64,000 bases of DNA from Ruegeria haliotis (GTDB lineage: Bacteria > Pseudomonadota > Alphaproteobacteria > Rhodobacterales > Rhodobacteraceae): positions 459,143 to 523,142 of the forward strand of contig NZ_JABXWT010000002.1 of the NCBI RefSeq assembly GCF_013377785.1, in the 5' to 3' direction. Made by a program: the position numbers and the translations under genes. The notes beneath the pieces are model-generated. The model searched no databases and had not been told where the DNA came from. It was given only the letters and a program-made list of their open reading frames with translations. Positions 37,426 to 45,272 of this stretch are shown here, piece by piece (the first letter of the stretch is position 1; each line of letters begins with the position of its first letter).

Positions 37426-38607
37426 TTAGGCGGTGCCGAATTTCACCAGCTTGATTGCAGCAAAGTCGCTCACATCGCCGCCAACGCGCTTGGTCGCGTA
37501 GAACAGCACATGCGGCTTGGCGCTAAACGGATCGCGCAGCACACGCAGATCAGGACGTTCGGCGATGGTGTAGCCCGACTGGAAGTCACCAAAGGCAATC
37601 GAGAAACTGTCAGTGCCCGCATCCGGCATGTCCTCGGCAATCAGCACCGGGTACCCCATCAGGCGTGCGGGCTCACCGGCAGCCAGACCATCCGACCACA
37701 GGAAACGACCATCGCTGTCCTTCAGCTTGCGGATCAATCCGGCGGTTTTCGAATTCATCACGAAGGTACCGTTCACTCGGTATTGCGCACCCAGCGCATA
37801 AACCACATCGACAATGGCATCCGCATCGACATCCCCGTCGATGCCCGTCGGCACATAGCCCAGATTGCCCCAGGCCCAGACGTCATTATCCACCTTGGCG
37901 TGGTTCAGAATGCCCTTCGGCTTGTCGGCACCGTCACCCGCAATGAACGCCGCCGCCTCGGCCCGCGCGAACCTGTCGGCGATACGACCGGCCAGCCAAC
38001 CCTCAACGTCAAAAGCACTGTCATCCAGCAAACGTTGCGAGGCTTTCGGCAGCGCGCTCAGCTCGTGCAGCGCGATGGAAATCCGGTCAATCGACGGGGT
38101 CGCCGTCTCGGTCGCAGCCGAACTCTCATCCGCCCAGCCCGCGCCCACATCGGTGTGGTCGATCAGCACGTCGAACGAGTTCGCCTCGACATTTACCACC
38201 GACGCGATCGAGCGGATCGAGGCAGTGGATTTCAACACCGACTTGATCATCTCAGCCGTCTGCGGATCAACCAGATAACCGCCATCGCTGTTCACAGCGC
38301 TGGACAGCGATTTCGCCTCCATTTCCAGCCCGCGCAGCGCATCATCGTCGCCGCAGCGCACATAGGCGTCAAAGGCCTTCTGGTGCGGCGCGCCGTCTTG
38401 GGTCGAGGCTGCAAGATGCGGGCGCGCCGCGATGGTTGATTTACGATCCAGCATGGTCAGTCGCTCTTCTGTTTGTTGTAATTTGGTATTAACTTCAGCC
38501 TTCAGGCCCTTGAATTCGTTCACGAAGCCAGTCATCGCCTGCTTCACCTCCTGAACAACCAGGGGCACACCCTCTCCGGTCAAGGCCGGGGTTTCGGTCT
38601 TGCTCAT
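37426..38607 (-). CDS. GTA major capsid protein (g5, HK97 fold)
   Basis: A 393-residue HK97-type capsid protein from the ATG at 38607 after AAGGAAG. The N-terminal ~100 residues are helical (delta/scaffold region removed on maturation in RcGTA); the mature part follows, with GDDDALRGLEMEAKSLSSAV, GGYLVDPQTAEMIKSVLKST and SFSIAFGDFQSGYTIAERPD. The 155 bases between this gene and g6 are GC-rich and contain a GGGGCC-AA-GGCCCC hairpin (around 37396), which might modulate transcript levels after the capsid gene. Confidence 0.96.
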   Translation of the reverse strand: MSKTETPALTGEGVPLVVQEVKQAMTGFVNEFKGLKAEVNTKLQQTEERLTMLDRKSTIAARPHLAASTQDGAPHQKAFDAYVRCGDDDALRGLEMEAKSLSSAVNSDGGYLVDPQTAEMIKSVLKSTASIRSIASVVNVEANSFDVLIDHTDVGAGWADESSAATETATPSIDRISIALHELSALPKASQRLLDDSAFDVEGWLAGRIADRFARAEAAAFIAGDGADKPKGILNHAKVDNDVWAWGNLGYVPTGIDGDVDADAIVDVVYALGAQYRVNGTFVMNSKTAGLIRKLKDSDGRFLWSDGLAAGEPARLMGYPVLIAEDMPDAGTDSFSIAFGDFQSGYTIAERPDLRVLRDPFSAKPHVLFYATKRVGGDVSDFAAIKLVKFGTA

Positions 38608-38640
38608 CAGCACTTCCTTTTTGGGTGGGTTTGGGGCGCG

Positions 38641-39186
38641 CTAGGTCCGCGCCAGCTCCTGCCGGGCGTGATCAAACACCTCGACAATACTGCGCCAGGT
38701 GTCGTCGACATCGGGATCCGTCCCTTTTGCCGCCACCCGCGCACTGGGCAGCATCGGGAAGGTCACCAACGACACCTCCCACAGCTCCAGTTCGATCAGG
38801 ACCCGCTGGCCCTTGTCATTCTTCACAGCCCGCTTGGTACGATAGCCAATCGACAGTCCGTCAATGGCACCCGCCCGGGTCAACTCCGCCGCCTCACGAC
38901 CTTTCTGCGTGCTCTCCAGCAAACGCCCTTTGACCCACAGGCCCCGGTCATCTTCGCGCACCTCGTCCCATACCCCGATGGGCTGCGCGGGGTCGTGCTG
39001 CCACAGCATCTTGACCCGCTGACCCGCAACTTTCAGCCCGTCCAGCGAACCGCGATAGGCACCTTTCTGCACCACGTCGCTGCCCTGATCGACCTGGCCG
39101 AACAGGCTGGCATAGCCTTCGATCACTGCATCCTCGGCCACCGACAACCCGTCGCCGAACCGTGCAAACTTGTGTTCCAAATCCAT
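38641..39186 (-). CDS. GTA prohead protease (g4)
   Basis: A 181-residue HK97 prohead-protease family serine protease from the ATG at 39186, MDLEHKFARFGDGLSV, directly after GAGGAGGTG. Catalytic histidine is in MLWQHDPAQPIGVW and serine in IDGLSIGYRTK. It matures the capsid. Longer frames to 39342 lie in the neighbouring gene. Confidence 0.93.
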   Translation of the reverse strand: MDLEHKFARFGDGLSVAEDAVIEGYASLFGQVDQGSDVVQKGAYRGSLDGLKVAGQRVKMLWQHDPAQPIGVWDEVREDDRGLWVKGRLLESTQKGREAAELTRAGAIDGLSIGYRTKRAVKNDKGQRVLIELELWEVSLVTFPMLPSARVAAKGTDPDVDDTWRSIVEVFDHARQELART

Positions 39187-39212
39187 GAACACCTCCTCGT
39201 AAGCCTCTGAAT

Positions 39213-39431
39213 TCACGGCGTTGCCGCCAGAATGGATTGAAACGCCTGCGCCAGGATCACTGCCGCCACGCCATAAACCGCCAGCCACAACCGTTTCTCC
39301 AGTCGCTCCATCATCTCTTCGATCTGATCCAGCCGCCTGCACAGATGCGCGTGCTGAATCTCTGCCACCCGCTCATGCGCAGCCAGACGCAGGCCCGGCG
39401 CGCAGTCGAACGGCGGATATCCCTCACTCAT
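39213..39431 (-). CDS. GTA small membrane protein (g3.5)
   Basis: A 72-residue protein starting MSEGYPPFDCAPGLRLAAHE, with a charged helix (LDQIEEMMERLEKRLW) and a C-terminal hydrophobic segment (LAVYGVAAVILAQAFQSILA). This small gene between portal and protease is conserved in GTA clusters; function unknown. The ATG overlaps the portal stop by eight bases. Confidence 0.82.
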   Translation of the reverse strand: MSEGYPPFDCAPGLRLAAHERVAEIQHAHLCRRLDQIEEMMERLEKRLWLAVYGVAAVILAQAFQSILAATP

Positions 39432-40587
39432 CGGCACGCTCCGGCAACCCCAACAGTGCGCGTTTCTCGGCATCCGTCAGGAACTCGGCCCGGCTCACCC
39501 GCGTCCATTGCGCATCGCGCTCGGCAGACAGCGCGGGCACCTGATCCAGATCGGGCTTCAGCATCAGGTCCTCTCCGGTAAAGCCCGCCAGCCATTCCGA
39601 CACCGCCGCCGCCACCCGCGTCACCAGGGGCAGCACGGTCAGGCGATAAAACGCCCGGTTGGCCTCCTGATAGTTCGAATAGGTCGCGTCGCCCTGAATC
39701 CCCAGCAACATCGGCGGGACCCCAAAGGCCAGCGCGATCTCACGGGCGGCGGCTTCCTTGGTCTTCTGAAACTCCATGTCCGAAGGGGAGAAGCCCATCG
39801 GTTTCCAATCCAACCCCCCTTCCAGAACCATCGGCCGCCCGGCGTTGCGCGCACCTCGATAGTTCTGCTCAATCTCATCGGACAAGCGACGGAATTGATC
39901 CTCGGCCATAACGCCGTGCCCATCGCCGCCCTTCCACACCAGCGCCCCCGAAGGCCGCGCCGCATTGTCCAGCAGCGATTTCGACCACCGAGACGCGCTG
40001 TTATGCACATCAATCGCCATCGCTGCCGCCTGCATCGGCGAGAACCCATAATGGTCATCCTGAGGATGGAACGACTTGATGTGACAGATGACCTCCGCCG
40101 CAAACCGATGTGTCTTGCCCCCGGCCGTATAGTCATACGCCTTGGGCCAGCCATCCGCCCCCGGCACCACGCTCATCCGGTCCGAGCGCAGAACGTGCAA
40201 TTCGACCGGCAAGCCATCCTCGGCCTGAACCGCCTCGACATAGGCGTTCCCCGACAGCAGCAACTGCCCGAACAAGGCTTCCATCAACTCTGCCCGCCCC
40301 TGCGCCGCATTCGGACGTCGCATCAACCTGAGGATTGGATGCACATCAAACCGCTGCGCCTGATCCTGCAGCACCAGAGGCAGAGCCGCCGCCGCCTCGG
40401 CAATCAGCTTGACGGATCGAAACCCCACCGGGTTCCCCGAAAACCCCGTCCGCGTCAGCGAGACCGTATCCCGAGGGCTCCACGCCACGCGCCCGCCCGT
40501 CTGCCACGCCACCACAGGCCCCGCCGCGCTCGCCTTTGCCTCCGGCGCGCTCCCAGCCGATCCACGACGCAAGAAATCGAATACCAT
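39424..40587 (-). CDS. GTA portal protein (g3)
   Basis: A 387-residue HK97-type portal protein: TRTGFSGNPVGFRSVKLIAE, LLLSGNAYVEAVQ, EVICHIKSFHPQDDHYGFSP, REIALAFGVPPMLLGIQGDA and SNYQEANRAFYRLTVLPLVT. Forms the dodecameric DNA gate. Unlike the usual GTA order it is not directly behind the large terminase gene; 0.9 kb of other DNA with one gene intervenes. Confidence 0.95.
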   Translation of the reverse strand: MVFDFLRRGSAGSAPEAKASAAGPVVAWQTGGRVAWSPRDTVSLTRTGFSGNPVGFRSVKLIAEAAAALPLVLQDQAQRFDVHPILRLMRRPNAAQGRAELMEALFGQLLLSGNAYVEAVQAEDGLPVELHVLRSDRMSVVPGADGWPKAYDYTAGGKTHRFAAEVICHIKSFHPQDDHYGFSPMQAAAMAIDVHNSASRWSKSLLDNAARPSGALVWKGGDGHGVMAEDQFRRLSDEIEQNYRGARNAGRPMVLEGGLDWKPMGFSPSDMEFQKTKEAAAREIALAFGVPPMLLGIQGDATYSNYQEANRAFYRLTVLPLVTRVAAAVSEWLAGFTGEDLMLKPDLDQVPALSAERDAQWTRVSRAEFLTDAEKRALLGLPERADE

Positions 40588-40742
40588 CTGTGCTCCTTTC
40601 TGCCGCCGCTCTGCCCGGCTTGTTGAAAGGAGTTATGACGGAAAGAAGTTTAGGGCTTGGGAATGGAGCGTACGGGGGGTGGGCAACGGGATAGCTGTAG
40701 CTGCATTGACATGGGGCTACGCAGCCGAAACGAGTTCAAATC

Positions 40743-41396
40743 CTATGCTGATGACACTCCTGTCGAATCCGCAACTTCATGCAAGCAAGATCGGATCATT
40801 ATGAGTAGTTTCTCAGCCTCCGGAACATAGTCCAACAGTATAGGATAGTATGTCCTGCCTAAGAGCATCGGATGGCCGGGATGGGATAGTCCAAGCCCGA
40901 ATGGTTGCACCTGCTGTTCCGAAAGAAGAATGCCAACTTCAAGTGATGGATAAGGGCGGCTATCGACTATTGAATACGGAAACGTCGGTGAATGTTCACA
41001 CGAAACGACATAGAGCCGGACACCAAGCCTCCAGTTTCTACCCCGCCGGCAAACAATTACCCGGCTGTTCGTAACAAAATAGGCCAAGTTATACAGGACG
41101 TAGTGCCGTTGACTCGCGATGCTAAACGAAAAGACAACGAAAGCGAACGTCATTGCGCCGTATATCCAATACGCATCAAAGCGGCCAAACTCGGCATCGG
41201 CATTGATGAATGGAATAGTAGCCCACATGACGACCGAAGCGATCAACAGGAAAACATGAATCTTCCGCTCATCACCTACGGCCTGAAAGAACTTGCGGCC
41301 ATATCCGGGTTCACCCGACCAAAGTAACTTATCGTTGGGGGCGAGAATATCTTTTAAATCAAATCTGTTGGTACTGGTTGTTGTGACCCTTTGCAT
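40743..41396 (-). CDS. Inserted membrane protein with bacterial PH-like features
   Basis: A 217-residue protein in the same orientation as the GTA genes but with lower GC and codon use unlike its neighbours (many TTA, ATA, AGG-type codons). It shows NDKLLWSGEPGYGRKFFQ (21-38), two membrane segments (about 46-64 and 75-93), then LAYFVTNSRVIVCRRGR (104-120), an arrangement typical of bacterial PH-domain (bPH/YdbT-like) membrane proteins; the C-terminal half is soluble. AAAGG lies seven bases before the ATG. The surrounding gaps 40588-40742 and 41397-41500 hold no further gene I can support. It is not a known GTA component; it is probably a cargo ('moron') insertion. Function unknown. Confidence 0.7.
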   Translation of the reverse strand: MQRVTTTSTNRFDLKDILAPNDKLLWSGEPGYGRKFFQAVGDERKIHVFLLIASVVMWATIPFINADAEFGRFDAYWIYGAMTFAFVVFSFSIASQRHYVLYNLAYFVTNSRVIVCRRGRNWRLGVRLYVVSCEHSPTFPYSIVDSRPYPSLEVGILLSEQQVQPFGLGLSHPGHPMLLGRTYYPILLDYVPEAEKLLIMIRSCLHEVADSTGVSSA

Positions 41397-41500
41397 AGCT
41401 TAGCCTTTACACTGTCAAATCTCCAGAAACCAGCCGCAAACAGTTGATAGTAAAGCTTGGTTAGAGCTTTGTTGTCGTCATTCCTTCCCGATCGCTAAGT

Positions 41501-42871
41501 TCACAACGCCCTTACCCTCGGCCGCCGATACGCCCCCGCAGGCCCCACAACCAGCTCATGCAGCGCCCAGACCAGTGCGTCGACGCGGTCGGGCGATCCC
41601 TGCCCCTCGAAGCCGCGCCCGGTCATCTGGCACATCTGTTCTTCCAACGCATCCAGCCCCGCCACATGCACCACCCGCCCTTGCTCGTAAAGGGCCGCTA
41701 CAGGCTCGGCCCGCGCGACCTTGCCGCGAGACGCCCGCACCGCGCGGAACGGGACCAGGGGGTCCACTTGCCGCACAACCTCTTCCACCAGTTGCCCGCC
41801 CTGATTGACCTCAGCCACCAGCCGTTCACCCCCGAACTCATCCATCGCGTCAATCGCCGCCTGCGCCCAGCCCGCCGGGCCAACGCCCTGCACCGTCCGG
41901 TCTGCCAGCACATAGGCGCGCCACTCCTCGGGCAGTCCTTGCAATTGTGCGCCGACCACCACGATCCCGCAGGCATCCGCATTCGACCCCGCCGTCACCG
42001 CCGGGTCCAGCGCCACCACGATACGGTCCAACTCGGGCACTTGGCTAACCCGCGCCGCATCCAGCATCGACCCGGTCCACAGCGCTCCCTCAGCATCCGA
42101 CAGCAGAACTCCGTCCAACTCCTGCCGCCCCAGCCGCGTGCCCGCGTACCGCGCCCGCACCTCCGCCAGAAACGAGTCCGCCAGATTGGCCCGGTTCGCC
42201 TCGGTCGGGGCATGGGTTTCAACTGTGGACGGAGACGCCAGCAATTCCTTCAAAACCTTCACATTTCGCGGCGTCGTCGTCACACAGACCCGCGGACTTT
42301 CCCCCAACCGCAATGCAAACTGCAACATGTCCCAAGTCTCACCGGCCTTCTTCCACTTGGCCAGTTCATCCACCCAGGCCGCATCAAACTGCGGCCCACG
42401 CAACCCCTCCGGATCGTGCGCGGAAAACACCTGCGCCTCGGCCCCGTTGGGCCAGATCAGTTTCCGCTCCGATGCCTTCCACTGGGGACGACGATCCGGC
42501 GGCGAGCACTGCAATATCCCGCTATCGCCAAAGATCATCACGTCGCGCACCTGATCAAAGGTCTCCCCCACCAAAGCCACCCGGCAAGCCTCCCCACGGT
42601 CTAACGGCAGTGACCCCTCGACCATCGACCGCACCCATTCAGCCCCGGCTCGCGTTTTACCCGCGCCGCGCCCCCCCATGATCACCCACGACCGCCAGTC
42701 GCCTTCGGGCGGTAATTGATGCGGCAACGCCCAGAACTCAAAAAGGAAAGGGAGGGCGCACAGCCCCCCCTCCCCGATCTCACTCAGAAATCTGTCTCGC
42801 ACCGCAGCATCTGCGGAGGCGAGCCAACCTGCACCCGATCTCAGATCGCGCGCGCTCCAGGTCGAGCGCAT
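41501..42871 (-). CDS. GTA terminase large subunit (g2)
   Basis: About 456 residues. The ATPase Walker A is MGGRGAGKTRAG and the Walker B region is FDAAWVDELAKW; the nuclease domain shows VVALDPAVT, LVAEVNQGGQ and DRVDALVWALHELV. Packages host DNA into GTA heads without sequence specificity. The start is uncertain: the frame is open to 42916, and I favour the ATG at 42871 after AAGGGGG, which overlaps g1 by ~90 bases; a GTG nearer the g1 stop is also possible. Confidence 0.95.
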   Translation of the reverse strand: MRSTWSARDLRSGAGWLASADAAVRDRFLSEIGEGGLCALPFLFEFWALPHQLPPEGDWRSWVIMGGRGAGKTRAGAEWVRSMVEGSLPLDRGEACRVALVGETFDQVRDVMIFGDSGILQCSPPDRRPQWKASERKLIWPNGAEAQVFSAHDPEGLRGPQFDAAWVDELAKWKKAGETWDMLQFALRLGESPRVCVTTTPRNVKVLKELLASPSTVETHAPTEANRANLADSFLAEVRARYAGTRLGRQELDGVLLSDAEGALWTGSMLDAARVSQVPELDRIVVALDPAVTAGSNADACGIVVVGAQLQGLPEEWRAYVLADRTVQGVGPAGWAQAAIDAMDEFGGERLVAEVNQGGQLVEEVVRQVDPLVPFRAVRASRGKVARAEPVAALYEQGRVVHVAGLDALEEQMCQMTGRGFEGQGSPDRVDALVWALHELVVGPAGAYRRPRVRAL

Positions 42872-43142
42872 AGCCCCCTTGGGCAATTCCGGCTTGTCTG
42901 TGATGTTGTTCGACAAAGCTTGTCTCCACTTTCTGACAACTTCGGATCAGCCCCTCTAACTGACCGAGTTGCTTGGCTGAACCAGCAAGATCTGCATCCT
43001 CCCCGGTACCGATCTGCTTGCGCAGGTCTTCCGCCGCTTGCCGCAGACCGCGAATGGATGCCTCCAGCGACTGCAACAGTTCTGCCGTCTGGGACATCCG
43101 CTCTTCCGGGGTAATCAAAGTCATGTTTGCCTGTGACCTCAT
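42780..43142 (-). CDS. GTA small terminase-like protein (g1)
   Basis: A 120-residue protein, first gene of the cluster. A coiled coil (LLQSLEASIRGLRQAAEDLR) is followed by the conserved GTA end FVEQHHRQAGIAQGGYALDL and ARSEIGCRLARL. In RcGTA gp1 is the small terminase homologue. Starts at 43142 or, in frame, at 43124 (MTLITPEERM). It overlaps the large-subunit gene. A promoter and a hairpin lie directly upstream. Confidence 0.85.
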   Translation of the reverse strand: MRSQANMTLITPEERMSQTAELLQSLEASIRGLRQAAEDLRKQIGTGEDADLAGSAKQLGQLEGLIRSCQKVETSFVEQHHRQAGIAQGGYALDLERARSEIGCRLARLRRCCGARQISE

Positions 43143-43171
43143 GCGTGAGTGTTCTCCGCACGAGAGAAACG

Positions 43172-43203
43172 AAAAACGGCCACCGGGTCATCCCGGGGCC
43201 GTT
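43172..43203 (-). terminator. Terminator-like hairpin in the GTA leader (candidate attenuator)
   Basis: On the minus strand AACGGCCCCGGG, loop ATGA, CCCGGTGGCCGTT, then a run of T (five in all). The stem is 12 pairs with one bulged T. It lies between the predicted GTA transcription start (about 43222) and the g1 start (43142), so transcripts from that promoter must pass it. It could instead be the end of transcripts coming from speB 300 bases upstream. Confidence 0.75.
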
Positions 43204-43228
43204 GCCCACTTCTTCTAGCATGACACAA

Positions 43229-43257
43229 CCTATACGGGAATAAGTGCGCTGTGTCAA
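43229..43257 (-). promoter_or_regulatory. Sigma70-type promoter of the GTA cluster
   Basis: On the minus strand TTGACA (43257-43252), a 17-base spacer, and TATAGG (43234-43229). The -35 box is perfect and the spacing ideal. Transcription would start near 43222, about 80 bases before g1. Confidence 0.7.
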
Positions 43258-43263
43258 GATCGT

Positions 43264-43292
43264 GCGCAACAGGGGCGCAACGGGCAGCGCAC
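43264..43292 (-). promoter_or_regulatory. Three phased repeats upstream of the GTA promoter
   Basis: On the minus strand the heptamer GTTGCGC occurs twice and GTGCGC once, with starts 11 and 12 bases apart (plus-strand positions 43264, 43275, 43287). The nearest lies six bases before the -35 box. One-turn spacing next to a promoter is what an activator site looks like; GafA is the known direct activator of the R. capsulatus GTA promoter, so it is a candidate. Confidence 0.5.
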
Positions 43293-43300
43293 GCAGGTGG

Positions 43301-43316
43301 TTAAGAATTTCCTAAC
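43301..43316. promoter_or_regulatory. CtrA-like half-site pair upstream of GTA promoter
   Basis: TTAA-N7-CTAAC, one base away from the CtrA consensus TTAA-N7-TTAAC, about 45 bases upstream of the predicted -35 box. CtrA control of GTA is known to be indirect in R. capsulatus, so this is only suggestive. The rest of 43317-43510 shows nothing I can name. Confidence 0.3.
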
Positions 43317-43510
43317 GAACAAGAGGTTTTGAGAGGTGCCTGATTTCCCACCCATATGTTTAGGGAGCCGGATCAAACTCCTATCCGCCACCAGCAGAGA
43401 GCCTGAAGGCACCATCAAGCTCACTTCGGTCCCAGGGTCAGGATTCTAAAGACCGTTTTGCTTCGTAAAGGACCGTCTCCGTTCAAACTTAGCCGCCCAA
43501 AGCAGCAATC

Positions 43511-44491
43511 CTATGTTGATCGCGGAACAATTGCCTGGGACAACACGCACATCAGTTCGAACATCAACGAAATACCCAGCCACGCAGTTCCGCCTGTTGC
43601 ATCAAAAGGTGGCGAGACCTCGACCAGATCTGCCCCAATCAGGTTCACACCGCTTAACTCTCGGATGACCTGCTGCGCCTGAAAACTGTTCGGTCCGCCA
43701 ATCTCAGGCGTGCCTGTCCCCGGGGCAAAGGTGGGATCAACGAAATCAATGTCATAGGTGCAATAGGTCGGCTGGTCTCCGACGATCTCGCGTGCTTCGG
43801 CCATGACATTGGGAATTCCCCGCTCGAACAATTCTTCTACGCGGATGATCCGCACGCCCTGCTCGATACCCCAGTCGATATCCTCGGTGTTGTAAGCGGT
43901 GCCACGGATGCCGATCTGAACAAAGCGTTGAGGATCGATCAGCCCTTCCTCGATGGCACGACGGAACGGGGTGCCATGGGTGAACTTATAGCCACCAAAA
44001 TAACTGTCGAACAGGTCTGTGTGGCTGTCAAACTGGATCAATCCCAGTGGCCCGTCACTGGCCAGCGCCCGCAGGATCGGCAGCGTCACCAGATGGTCTC
44101 CACCTCCGGTCATCGGCGTGACGCCATGCGCCTTCATGTCAGTGTAAAACCGGGTAACCCGGTCCAGACTGTCGTGGATGTCCACCGGGTTCGGCGGCAC
44201 ATCGCCAAGGTCGGCGCAGTTGACCATGGTGAAAGGGTTAACACCGGTGGCCGGGTTCATTGCCCGGATCATGGTCGAACAATCCCGCAATTGACGGGGT
44301 CCGTGTCGCGCGCCGGGGCGGTTTGTGGTGCCGCCGTCCCAGGGCACACCGACCAGCCCCATTTGCACCTCGTGGTATCGCGGATGGTCTGGGGTCAGGT
44401 TAGGCAGCCGCATGAAAGTCGGCACACCGGCGAACCGTGCCAACTCCATCGCTGAAACAGGTTGAAAGAAATCCTTGCTGCTGTCGCCCAT
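43511..44491 (-). CDS. speB: Agmatinase-family ureohydrolase
   Basis: A 326-residue Mn2+ ureohydrolase, removing urea from agmatine or a related guanidino compound. All six metal ligands are visible: H133 (GGGDH), D155/H157/D159 (FDSHTD) and D247/D249 (YDIDFVDP). LVGVPWDGGTTNRPGARHGP is the family N-terminal motif. The ATG at 44491 overlaps the stop of the preceding remnant (TAATG) and its GCGGAG ribosome site lies inside that remnant. Guanidinobutyrase activity is an alternative. The frame extends to 44635 but that part is the remnant's region. Confidence 0.92.
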   Translation of the reverse strand: MGDSSKDFFQPVSAMELARFAGVPTFMRLPNLTPDHPRYHEVQMGLVGVPWDGGTTNRPGARHGPRQLRDCSTMIRAMNPATGVNPFTMVNCADLGDVPPNPVDIHDSLDRVTRFYTDMKAHGVTPMTGGGDHLVTLPILRALASDGPLGLIQFDSHTDLFDSYFGGYKFTHGTPFRRAIEEGLIDPQRFVQIGIRGTAYNTEDIDWGIEQGVRIIRVEELFERGIPNVMAEAREIVGDQPTYCTYDIDFVDPTFAPGTGTPEIGGPNSFQAQQVIRELSGVNLIGADLVEVSPPFDATGGTAWLGISLMFELMCVLSQAIVPRST

Positions 44492-44979
44492 TATGCATTC
44501 TCCGCTTTCACGTTTTCCGCCACTATCGGGACCATTTCGAACATGATGACCGAGGCCGTCAACGCCGTGATCTGATCGGGGCTGTCTGTGGCCGGCATCA
44601 TACAGACGATGTCGCCGCCAACTAGGATCGGGCATGCACCTGCAGCATCGATATCGGAATGGAGCTTTGTGATCTGTTCTATGCAGCCCTTGTTGTCAGT
44701 GGCACGTGGAAAGGGAACATTGTCAACATCCGCGATCTTTGCCGCTTGCCACGGGTCTAGCTGAAATCCCCCATGAACCCGCCCTGCAACCAAAGACGCA
44801 TTTCGCAGCGCGCGCGACCCAGGATGCTGGTCCCGTTCTGTGATGCCGGTGGAATGAGGTACACCGACAAGCACGATGCCCTGCCTGCCCCTCCGGTTCT
44901 TCGTTCGGTCAGCCCAACAGAGTCGGAATGCCCCATCAATACAGGGTGCCATCTCAGATTTAAGGTGTTCGTCAGCCAT
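44491..44979 (-). pseudogene. Internally deleted agmatinase paralogue
   Basis: An open frame of 162 codons (MADEHLKSEMAPCIDGAFRL) that aligns with speB at both ends but lacks the middle. The N-part has VLVGVPHSTGITERDQHPGS and runs to PILVGGD, the position of the first metal ligand motif GGDH; it then jumps to IVCMMPATDSPDQITALTA and SVIMFEMVPIVAE, which matches speB residues ~289-320 (LVEVSPPFDATGGTAWLGIS). About 155 residues with all remaining metal ligands are missing, so the product cannot be an active ureohydrolase. The frame is kept, and the stop is coupled to speB. Either a decayed gene or a short retained protein. Confidence 0.75.
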
Positions 44980-45223
44980 GCTAAATATCTGTTTCAGCCA
45001 AGATATATTCACCCCGGCTGTGATCGGGACACACCGGGACAGTTAAGGGGGCGTCCCACGGTCTGCCAACCTTGCTGCGGTACATGCCCTGAGCGATCCG
45101 GTCGATGACCGTACCTCAGAACAGAACCGTGAGCCCATCCACCATCCGTCAGCTAAAGGGCCTGCAACGCCCAAGACGATGTCTCAAGCCGACTGACCCT
45201 GCACCCGACGTTAAGGATATATT

Positions 45224-45272
45224 TTGTACAAATTGTACAAATGACCTTTTCGACCGCGTACAAATCGTACAA
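45224..45272. promoter_or_regulatory. Two tandem GTACAA-type operators
   Basis: TTGTACAA-A-TTGTACAA (45224-45240) consists of two 8-base palindromes one base apart. A near copy GCGTACAA-A-TCGTACAA lies at 45256-45272, 32 bases (three helical turns) further on. It sits in a 680-base stretch (44980-45659) with no supportable gene, between the agmatinase remnant (divergent side) and the DEAD-box gene. Probably binds a dimeric repressor or activator; target not determined. Confidence 0.6.

Larger units (their letters stand above)
28372..43142 (-). mobile_element. Gene transfer agent (RcGTA-type) structural gene cluster
   Basis: Fifteen-plus genes in the order known for the Rhodobacter capsulatus GTA: small and large terminase, portal, a small membrane gene, prohead protease, capsid, connector proteins, tail terminator, tail tube, chaperones, tape measure, distal tail, hub, peptidase and tail-tip protein. 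All lie on the minus strand and most overlap by 1-14 bases. There is no integrase, replication, repressor or lysis gene, so this is a GTA, not a prophage. One foreign-looking gene (40743-41396) interrupts the order between terminase and portal. All frames appear intact. Confidence 0.96.

Noticed and set aside
39508..40626. 372-codon plus-strand frame over the portal gene
   Set aside because: Antisense to the portal gene, with very high Arg/His content and no domain.
41558..42604. 348-codon plus-strand frame over the large terminase gene
   Set aside because: Antisense to terL; same shadow composition.
28372..43142. Prophage
   Set aside because: No integrase, repressor, replication, lysis or attachment repeats; gene order is that of the RcGTA family.
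43317..43510. tRNA or small RNA between speB and GTA g1
   Set aside because: Inspected by eye; no cloverleaf or anticodon stem could be formed convincingly.
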